From an uncultured Pelagibacteraceae bacterium (GTDB lineage: Bacteria > Pseudomonadota > Alphaproteobacteria > Pelagibacterales > Pelagibacteraceae): a stretch of 64,000 nt of DNA. Positions within the stretch are counted from its first letter, which is position 1; every line of letters starts with the position of its first letter. A model generated the notes under the pieces. That model ran no database searches, was not told the origin of the DNA, and saw nothing but the letters and a program-made list of their open reading frames with translations. Position numbers and translations under genes: made by a program. Location: contig CABZUW010000002.1 in NCBI GenBank assembly GCA_902529105.1, forward strand, positions 1-64,000, read 5' to 3'. Below, piece by piece: positions 1 to 5,968 of the stretch.

Positions 1-408
1 TATATTACTTTTAAAGTATTGTATTTGTTATATATTTTAAATATATTTAAATTAAGATAATATTTTAATAATCAAAGATAAAAAATTAATTTCTTAATAA
101 TTGTTTAAATATGCTTATATTTACTAAAAAATTAAATTAGTAACTAAAATATAGTGTTTTAGACCTTTAAAATTATAGAATTTATCAAAAAATAGGGTAG
201 TAAAAAAGCGTTGAAACTGTTGGTTAGTAGAGCAATGCATTAATTGAATATAGCGTTTAAACGATCATAGAGGGGTCTATTTTAAGTGTTTGCCTAATAA
301 AGGTACAACTAAAGGGCGAAGTACGATATTTTAAAAAAAAAAATATAAAAATAGCCAAAAGCATTGATTTTATTGATTTTTTCAGCTCAAAAAGCTCTAA
401 AAATCCAT
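1..408. other. AT-rich intergenic stretch with no supported gene
   Basis: No reading frame here looks coding on either strand. The first 180 bases are almost pure A/T with long A and T runs. Bases 195-330 are less AT-rich and contain a string resembling a tRNA D-arm, but no tRNA can be folded from it. Bases 330-408 lie beyond the stop of the minus-strand ogt gene and could carry its transcription end. I see no att duplicate of the downstream tRNA-Glu. Confidence 0.5.
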
Positions 409-684
409 CTAGATTTTAACTTTTTCCGATCTCAATAATCGGAGTTTCTCCTTAATTCCACCTCTACCTGAATAGCCTCCAAGAGCTCCATCAGATCTAA
501 TCACTCTGTGACAGGGTATTTTTGGGGCATATGGGTTTCTAGCACATGCATTAGCAACTGCACGTGATGATTTAGGGCTTTTTATGCCCAAAGCAACTTG
601 TTTATATGTTTTAACCTTACCTTTAGGAATAGTTTTCAGATATTTCCAAACTTTAATTTGAAATTTAGTTCCTTTAAGTATCAT
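409..684 (-). CDS. ogt: Methylated-DNA--protein-cysteine methyltransferase-like protein (C-terminal domain only)
   Basis: Transfers alkyl groups from damaged DNA bases to its own cysteine. The sequence shows the helix-turn-helix and active-site domain of the Ogt/MGMT family: GTKFQ-VW start, IPKGKVKTYKQVA, SSRAVANACARNP and the acceptor motif PCHRV. The N-terminal RNase-H-like domain of full-length Ogt is absent, giving about 91 residues. I start it at the ATG at 684, where family similarity begins; an ATG at 768 is also in frame, but the extra residues come from a hairpin-dense segment and resemble no Ogt. With PCHRV intact it may be a true alkyltransferase rather than an alkyltransferase-like protein, which has tryptophan at the cysteine position. 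Confidence 0.85.
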   Translation of the reverse strand: MILKGTKFQIKVWKYLKTIPKGKVKTYKQVALGIKSPKSSRAVANACARNPYAPKIPCHRVIRSDGALGGYSGRGGIKEKLRLLRSEKVKI

Positions 685-689
685 GTGTT

Positions 690-873
690 GGGAAAACCCT
701 GTTTCCTTGTACCTTTTCAGGCACAAAGAACAGTAGTTTTGGCACGTCGTTTTAGGCGCTACCGCCATGCCTTGCCACTCCGCTATTTTAGCGCTACTCC
801 GCAGAGCTTTCTGCCCCCTGGGCTTGAACCTCTCGGTTTTTCCCCAGTCGGTCAGTTAAGAGTTGCCTCTTAA
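690..873 (-). other. GC-rich hairpin-dense element, possible structured RNA or palindromic insertion
   Basis: Composition jumps from strongly AT-rich to roughly half G+C, and nearly every base can be placed in a short perfect inverted repeat: 856-862 with 867-873 (7 bp), 818-822 with 843-847 enclosing 827-830 with 835-838, 801-805 with 810-814, 781-785 with 789-793, 741-744 with 768-771 enclosing 755-758 with 763-766, and 691-695 with 702-706. Read on the minus strand, two loops are GNRA (GCAA and GAGA), favouring an RNA made from that strand, upstream of ogt. It does not fit the tRNA, tmRNA, RNase P or SRP core motifs I know. Minus-strand frame from about 859 stays open into ogt. Confidence 0.55.
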
Positions 874-961
874 GTTAAATTCACTTTATAAGATTATGTT
901 AAATGATGTTATCACTTAATAATTGATTATTTAAGTTACTCACATTGTTAATAAAAATACG

Positions 962-1126
962 TTAATTCATCAATAAAAAGAGTAAAACAAAAATACTTAA
1001 GAAAAAAACCCCAAAAATAAGCATTAATACTCTATTTTTTCCTTGATTAGATAATTTTCCCCAGTAATGCATAGAAACAAACAATACCGCCATTACACCA
1101 AGCCCAATTAATAAATATTTTGGCAT
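962..1126 (-). CDS. Small two-helix membrane protein, 54 residues
   Basis: A 54-codon frame begins MPKYLLIGLG and ends LLFLLMN. It is built of two hydrophobic segments, residues about 4-22 and 33-53, joined by a short polar loop with YWGKLSNQGKNR. The pattern of a hydrophobic helix, a basic loop and a second helix is coherent over the full length, so this is unlikely to be chance. It sits between ogt and the integrase, divergent from the latter. I do not recognise a family; the arrangement faintly recalls the membrane anchor of alphaproteobacterial membrane-bound DnaJ-like proteins, but no J domain is present. Function unknown. Confidence 0.6.
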   Translation of the reverse strand: MPKYLLIGLGVMAVLFVSMHYWGKLSNQGKNRVLMLIFGVFFLSIFVLLFLLMN

Positions 1127-1147
1127 TTTTAACTTTAACTTATTAGG

Positions 1148-1176
1148 TTGACATTTAAAATGTGATATATTATAGT
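1148..1176 (+). promoter_or_regulatory. Sigma70-type promoter of the integrase gene
   Basis: TTGACA at 1148-1153, a 17-base spacer and TATAGT at 1171-1176 match the housekeeping consensus closely. The predicted transcript start near 1183 falls inside the inverted repeat at 1176-1202. Confidence 0.65.
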
Positions 1177-1202
1177 TTCCGATAATTAATGGTTATCGGA
1201 AA
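1176..1202. repeat. Perfect 10-bp inverted repeat with 7-base spacer before the integrase
   Basis: Arms TTTCCGATAA (1176-1185) and TTATCGGAAA (1193-1202) are exact inverted copies around the spacer TTAATGG. The repeat touches the -10 box on one side and ends five bases before the integrase ATG. Inverted arms around a 6-8 base spacer is the known geometry of tyrosine-recombinase core sites; the same position also suits an operator or a start-occluding RNA hairpin. Confidence 0.75.
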
Positions 1203-1207
1203 AATAT

Positions 1208-2125
1208 ATGAATGAGTTAATAACTGACGTTAAAAACCTAGAAATTGAAACTTTAAAGAATTTAAAAAATTCTAAGGCTCATAACACATTAAGGGCTTAT
1301 CAAGCTGATTTTAGAGATTTCTCAGCTTTTTGTGCCAAGAATGGACTAAACTCATTACCAAGTGAGCCAAAAATTATAGCAATTTACCTCACTCATCTTA
1401 GCTCATTTTCAAAGTATAGCACTTTAAAAAGGAGATTAGCCTCAATAAAGGTTATTCATAAATTAAAAGGTCATTATATAGATACAAAACATCCAATAAT
1501 TACTGAAAATTTAATGGGTATAAAAAGGAAAATGGGTGTTAAACAAACAGCTAAAAAACCGTTATTAATCAATGATTTAAAATCTATAGTTAAAGTAATT
1601 AATGAGGAAAAAAATAACTTTAAGAGATTACAAAATAAAGCATTATTGCTAATTGGATTTTCCGGTGGATTTAGACGATCGGAACTTGTTTCGATAGAGT
1701 ATGATGATTTAGATTTTGTTACAGAAGGTGTTAAAATAATTGTTAGGCGCTCAAAAACTGATCAAACTGGCCTAGGAATGACAAAAGCTATCCCCTACTT
1801 TGATAATAAAAACTATTGTCCAGTTACGTCTCTTAAAACCTGGATCAATTTTTCAAAAATAAATAATGGGAAAATATTTAATATATCTGACAAAACTGTA
1901 GCTTTAACAATTAAAAAGTACGCTTTATTAGCTGGATTAGACCATAATAGATATGCAGGACACAGTTTAAGATCTGGTTTCGCGACATCAACAGCAGAAA
2001 CTGGAGCTGATGAAAGAAGTATAATGGCAATGACAGGTCATAAAACAACACAAATGGTTAGAAGATATATCCAAGAATCAAATTTATTTAAAAATAACGC
2101 CTTAAATAAAATATCAAATGAGTAG
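1208..2125 (+). CDS. Tyrosine recombinase / phage-type integrase
   Basis: Catalyses site-specific strand exchange. Residues about 10-110 form a SAM-like core-binding domain (NTLRAYQADFRDF). Residues 115-300 form the catalytic domain with the full active-site set: Arg156 in GFRRSEL, Lys183 in RSKTD, His252 and Arg255 in GHSLRSGF, His278 in GHKT and nucleophile Tyr287 in RRYIQ. At 305 residues it is the usual length of a minimal integrase, without an arm-binding domain. It has its own promoter and overlaps the next gene by 8 bases. It is intact and probably active; whether it moves the nearby island or only itself with the HNH gene cannot be told from the sequence. Confidence 0.92.
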   Translation: MNELITDVKNLEIETLKNLKNSKAHNTLRAYQADFRDFSAFCAKNGLNSLPSEPKIIAIYLTHLSSFSKYSTLKRRLASIKVIHKLKGHYIDTKHPIITENLMGIKRKMGVKQTAKKPLLINDLKSIVKVINEEKNNFKRLQNKALLLIGFSGGFRRSELVSIEYDDLDFVTEGVKIIVRRSKTDQTGLGMTKAIPYFDNKNYCPVTSLKTWINFSKINNGKIFNISDKTVALTIKKYALLAGLDHNRYAGHSLRSGFATSTAETGADERSIMAMTGHKTTQMVRRYIQESNLFKNNALNKISNE

Positions 2126-2651
2126 AACTACAAGATATTTAGAGACTAAGAATTGTAATAGATGCAAATCAAATAAAAATTTTAACGATTTTAGAATGGT
2201 AAAGCCTTTAATGTCAGGTCCAAATAAAGGAAAAAAAATTGGATGGACTGATGTAAAGGGAAAAACTAGGTTTTCAATATGTAAGATTTGCGAAAATTCT
2301 GGGTTCATGAAAAGATACCGGCTTAATCCATATAATCAACTGTTCCATAACTTTAAAAAAAGAGCTTCTTTTGCAAAAGTACCATTTGAGCTTACAAAAG
2401 ATGAAATGAAAATTAAATTTGAGAAAAGTGGAGATAGATGTCCAGTTTTTGGTTTTAAGTTTATCAAAAATGCAACAAAAGATAATCGTGATTACGCTCC
2501 TTCATTAGATAGAATTAATCCAAAAGAAGGCTATACAAAAGAAAATACCATTGTTGTAAGTATGCTTGCAAACAGAATAAAAACTGATGCGAAAATCGAA
2601 GATATTGGAAAAGTTTATAAATTTTATAAATCATTAATAAAAAAAAATTAA
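2118..2651 (+). CDS. HNH endonuclease-like protein with zinc-binding cysteines
   Basis: A 177-residue protein with paired cysteines near the N-terminus (Cys13/Cys16 and Cys55/Cys58), then GDRCPVFG at 106-112 and the stretch SLDRINPKEGYTKENT at 129-144, followed by Asn152 in ANRIKTDA. This CP-x-G / PSLDRIN-x3-GYT-x-N-x3-V pattern is typical of small phage HNH nucleases. It overlaps the integrase by 8 bases, so the two are probably translated together as a mobile module. The exact target and whether it homes, cuts foreign DNA or helps recombination are unknown. Confidence 0.75.
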   Translation: MSRTTRYLETKNCNRCKSNKNFNDFRMVKPLMSGPNKGKKIGWTDVKGKTRFSICKICENSGFMKRYRLNPYNQLFHNFKKRASFAKVPFELTKDEMKIKFEKSGDRCPVFGFKFIKNATKDNRDYAPSLDRINPKEGYTKENTIVVSMLANRIKTDAKIEDIGKVYKFYKSLIKKN

Positions 2652-2656
2652 TATTT

Positions 2657-3523
2657 ATGTTAAAGAGAAATAAAGAAGTTTCTATTGTTATCATATCTCA
2701 TAAAAGTAAAAAAAAAGTTTTAAATTTGTTAAAAAATATATCTAATGATTTCAAAATAATTATAATTGAGAATTCTTCAGATAAATCAATAGAAAGTGAA
2801 TTATCTAAACATAAGAAAAACTTACAAATAATATTTTCTGAAAATAATGGTTATGGAAGTGCAATAAATTTAGCAAGGACATATGTTGCTACAAAATACT
2901 TTTTTGTTTTAAATCCTGATATGCAAAAAATTGATGATAAATTAATCAGTTTTTTTTATGAATCAGCAAAAGAATTAAATGATAATTTTGGAGCTTTGGG
3001 ACCTAGATTTGAAAATGTAAGTGAGAAATCACATAGACAATCGGATATAAATGAAAAATATGGACAGATAGAATCGATAAGTGGATCTGCTATGTTCTTT
3101 TGCACTACAGTATTTGACAAAAATGGAGGATTTGATGAAAATTTCTTCCTTTATTTTGAAGAAACTGATTATTGTTTTAGATCAAATAAAAATAACTTTA
3201 AGATTTACCAAGTAAACTCTCAAAAAGTATATCATGCAATTGGTACATCGGTTGAAATAACAAGTGAAGAGGATTTAAATAAGCTTAAAAATTTATATGC
3301 ATGGCATTTTATTTGGTCAAAATTTTATTATTTTAAAAAACATTATGGTTTTTTAATTTCGATGCTATATTTTTTGCCGATATTATTTAGGACCAATATA
3401 AAGATTATTTATTTTAGAATTTTATCCGAACACAAAAAGATGAAAAAATACAAGATAAGAAATGATGCATTATTGAGTTCCATAAAAGGTGAAAAATCTT
3501 ATAAAAGAATAAATAATTTTTAA
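2657..3523 (+). CDS. Glycosyltransferase family 2 (rhamnosyltransferase-like)
   Basis: Transfers a sugar from a nucleotide donor to a growing surface glycan. A GT-A fold is visible: SIVIISHKS at the start, a donor-binding IIENSS, ENNGYGSAINLA, the metal-site region FFVLNPDMQ near residue 90, ISGSAMFF, then GGFDENFFLYFEETDYCFR, which is characteristic of the rhamnosyltransferase-like GT2 branch. Hydrophobic residues near 230-250 may make it membrane associated. It begins 5 bases after the HNH gene, so it may be read from the same transcript, and its 3' end overlaps the facing methyltransferase gene by 4 bases. Sugar specificity cannot be assigned. Confidence 0.85.
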   Translation: MLKRNKEVSIVIISHKSKKKVLNLLKNISNDFKIIIIENSSDKSIESELSKHKKNLQIIFSENNGYGSAINLARTYVATKYFFVLNPDMQKIDDKLISFFYESAKELNDNFGALGPRFENVSEKSHRQSDINEKYGQIESISGSAMFFCTTVFDKNGGFDENFFLYFEETDYCFRSNKNNFKIYQVNSQKVYHAIGTSVEITSEEDLNKLKNLYAWHFIWSKFYYFKKHYGFLISMLYFLPILFRTNIKIIYFRILSEHKKMKKYKIRNDALLSSIKGEKSYKRINNF

Positions 3524-4239
3524 GAAATAGTTTTTTTTTTAAATTTACCCATTAATTTTTTTTTAAAAAAGAAAATATTTTGTCTTAAATTTTCACCAAT
3601 AATGATCGTATATATATATGTTAAAATTTTTCTTAATTTCTTTCTTTTAAACAAAATTTCTAGTTTTTGTGGTATATTATTCAAAATATCACTTTTTTGT
3701 TCAAAACCTCTAATTCCTACAAAATAAAGATCATAACTATTGACATTATAAAAGAAAAAATGATTAGAAAAAATTTTTTTTAAATCAAAATTTTTAATAA
3801 AATCTCTTTTAGTCAAATTTAAATAATAATCATCTTTGTTACCTGGTGATTGCCAATTTCCAGATCTTTTAGTCCCATGCTCTACTCGTCCGGTAGAGGC
3901 TACAGAGATTACTATAAAAGAGTTTGCTTTAGATATTTGACACATTTTCTCAAATATAACTTTCCAATCTTTAGCATGCTCAAAACACTCACATGAGATT
4001 ATGATGTCGAAACTTTTGTTGAGTTTATCAATATTTACACCATTAAGGACTAAATCAACATTAGGACCTTTTTCTAGGTCAATTCCAACATATTCCTTAC
4101 TAAAATTAAATAAATTCCTTATATTTCCATTTACATCAAGACTACCAATTTCGAGAACATCTATGTCTTTATTAAAACTATTTTTTATATAAAATTCTTT
4201 AAATTCTTTGATAAAATTTATTTGATCAATATGAGACAT
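3520..4239 (-). CDS. Class I SAM-dependent methyltransferase
   Basis: A Rossmann-fold methyltransferase of 239 residues. The SAM-binding motif is DVLEIGSLDVNG near residue 24, followed by YVGIDLEKGPNVD (acidic residue for the ribose), FDIIISCECFEHAKDW and the post-motif strand SFIVISVAS. The carboxy-terminal third is very lysine- and phenylalanine-rich. It sits among glycosyltransferases, so a sugar, glycan end or lipid carrier is the likely substrate, for example capping a polysaccharide chain. It is divergent from the adjacent oxygenase gene, with about 39 bases between starts. Confidence 0.8.
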   Translation of the reverse strand: MSHIDQINFIKEFKEFYIKNSFNKDIDVLEIGSLDVNGNIRNLFNFSKEYVGIDLEKGPNVDLVLNGVNIDKLNKSFDIIISCECFEHAKDWKVIFEKMCQISKANSFIVISVASTGRVEHGTKRSGNWQSPGNKDDYYLNLTKRDFIKNFDLKKIFSNHFFFYNVNSYDLYFVGIRGFEQKSDILNNIPQKLEILFKRKKLRKILTYIYTIIIGENLRQNIFFFKKKLMGKFKKKTIS

Positions 4240-4278
4240 GAAATAAGATTAGTTTATAACAATTTAATTTAATTTAAT

Positions 4279-5079
4279 ATGAAATTTTTAAACAAAAATT
4301 TTAAGGAATTAGAAACTTTTGCTAAATCTAAAAATAAAGAATATATAAATAGTTCTCCATTCCCTCACATAGTTATTGATAATTTTTTTAATGAAAACAT
4401 GCTTAATGATATATTAAGCGAATTTCCAAAAAATTTAGATAATATTGGATATCAATATAAAACTAAAGTTGAGCAAAAAAAATTTACTTTAAATGATAGT
4501 AAGCTATTATCTGAAAATACTAGTAACTTTATAAATTTTTTAAATTCACAAATTTTTTTAGATTTTTTGCAAACCCTTACAGGTATTAATGAAAAACTTC
4601 AATCTGATCCATATTTACAGGGTGGTGGTTTACATGAACTTAGAAATGATGGTTATTTAAATGTTCACGCTGATTTCAATATACATCCAACTTTAAAATT
4701 GGATCGAAGATTAAATATTTTAATTTATTTAAATAAAAATTGGGAAGATGAATTTGGCGGTAATTTACAGCTTTGGAATCAGGACATGACAAAGTGTGAA
4801 AAAAAAATTATTCCTATTTTTAATAGAATGGTTATTTTTTCTACTACAGATTTTTCTTATCATGGTAATCCTGACAAGATTAATTGCCCCAAGGATCAGA
4901 GTAGAAAATCAATTGCGATGTATTACTATTCAAATGGAAGACCTGCACATGAAAGAAAACTTGGTGCTCATTCAACTATTTTTAGAAAAAGGCCCGAATC
5001 TGATGATCCAGACGGCAATATTGAGTTTAAGAAATTATTTGGAAAAATTTATTATCGAAGTAAAAAAAAAATAAATTAA
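4279..5079 (+). CDS. 2-oxoglutarate/Fe(II) oxygenase, prolyl 4-hydroxylase-like
   Basis: A 266-residue oxygenase with the double-stranded beta-helix motif set: HAD (iron-binding HxD) in YLNVHADFN near residue 133, LNILIYLNKNW, FGGNLQLW, distal iron ligand His in SYHGNPD and the 2-oxoglutarate-binding Arg in RKSIAMYYY. The opening FPHIVIDNFF is usual for the 2OG-FeII_Oxy_3 group. It lies inside the glycosyltransferase block, where related enzymes may modify sugars, lipids or glycan-linked residues. The substrate is unknown. No signal peptide, so cytoplasmic. Confidence 0.85.
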   Translation: MKFLNKNFKELETFAKSKNKEYINSSPFPHIVIDNFFNENMLNDILSEFPKNLDNIGYQYKTKVEQKKFTLNDSKLLSENTSNFINFLNSQIFLDFLQTLTGINEKLQSDPYLQGGGLHELRNDGYLNVHADFNIHPTLKLDRRLNILIYLNKNWEDEFGGNLQLWNQDMTKCEKKIIPIFNRMVIFSTTDFSYHGNPDKINCPKDQSRKSIAMYYYSNGRPAHERKLGAHSTIFRKRPESDDPDGNIEFKKLFGKIYYRSKKKIN

Positions 5080-5090
5080 GTATCATCTAT

Positions 5091-5963
5091 TTACTTATAC
5101 AATTTTGAATTAAATATTTTTAGGTAAATAAAATTTAATTTACATATTATTAACTCTAAATAGAATTGAATATTTTTTTTAGGATTTGATAGTTCTCCAT
5201 CATATATACTATCAGACCTTAAATAATGTTTTTTAAAGAATTTAAATGTTATACCCCATTTCAATAAAAAAATTTTTCCACCTTTACTACCAGACTCTGT
5301 TTTAATTGTAGGGTGATTTTTATATTTTCGTGTAACTACAGATCCAAAATGATAAACTTTACATTTACTAAGACCTTTAAATATTCTAACCCCTTCTCTC
5401 CAAAGTTTCATATTTAAATCAGGGTCTGAGCCAGTTCCTGGATAAAATTCTTCACTAAAACCTCCTACTTTATTCCATATTTCTTTATGTATAAGGTGTG
5501 GAGCCCAGGTTGATCCTTGAAAATCGTAATGGTTAATTTTTTCATAATTTTCTAATAATTTTTTTTCATCAAACGTTTCAAAATCAGATCCAGCATCAAA
5601 CTTTAATGGACCATTGTTCATCATTATACCTGATAGATAAAATCTATTATGTCCAATTTTATTTATTTCTTCATTTAAAATTTGATCCCAATTCGGGCAA
5701 AAATAGAAATCATCATGAGAGTAAAGAATGAAATCAAAGTTGGCTTTTTTCGTTGCTTTATTCATTCCTTCACAAATTCCAGCGTTATAATTAGTAAACG
5801 TATATTCTATATTTTCTTTATCTAAATATTCTTTTGTACCATCTTCGCCTAAATTAACATGGGCTATAATTTCATGGTTAAAAATTGAATTCTTTTTAAT
5901 ACTCTCAATACATAGTTTTAGGTAATTAATGTTATTAAATGTCGGAATAATGATAGAGAACAT
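5091..5963 (-). CDS. Glycosyltransferase family 2
   Basis: A 290-residue GT-A glycosyltransferase: FSIIIPTFNN at the start, YNAGICEGMNKA, the metal-binding region FILYSHDDFYF near residue 85, APHLIHKEIWNKVGGFSEEF and a downstream DLNMKLWREG that places the catalytic acidic residue. It lies 5 bases downstream of the large double glycosyltransferase on the same strand and is almost certainly co-transcribed with it. Likely acts on cell-surface polysaccharide. Donor and acceptor cannot be predicted. Confidence 0.85.
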   Translation of the reverse strand: MFSIIIPTFNNINYLKLCIESIKKNSIFNHEIIAHVNLGEDGTKEYLDKENIEYTFTNYNAGICEGMNKATKKANFDFILYSHDDFYFCPNWDQILNEEINKIGHNRFYLSGIMMNNGPLKFDAGSDFETFDEKKLLENYEKINHYDFQGSTWAPHLIHKEIWNKVGGFSEEFYPGTGSDPDLNMKLWREGVRIFKGLSKCKVYHFGSVVTRKYKNHPTIKTESGSKGGKIFLLKWGITFKFFKKHYLRSDSIYDGELSNPKKNIQFYLELIICKLNFIYLKIFNSKLYK

Positions 5964-5968
5964 TTATA

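Noticed and set aside
215-240. String resembling a tRNA D-arm (GTTGGTTAGTAGAGCA)
   Set aside because: No acceptor, anticodon or T-arm can be paired around it, so it is not a tRNA and too short to call a remnant.
598-873. Plus-strand open frame opposite ogt
   Set aside because: It is antisense to ogt and the hairpin element and has no protein-like features.
741-873. Hairpin element as an integron attC site, tmRNA or tRNA
   Set aside because: No integron core-site motifs, no T-arm with a pairable stem, no tmRNA tag or acceptor end could be found.
1-1207. Direct repeat of the tRNA-Glu 3' end as a left attachment site
   Set aside because: By eye no copy of the T-arm and acceptor sequence exists in this region.
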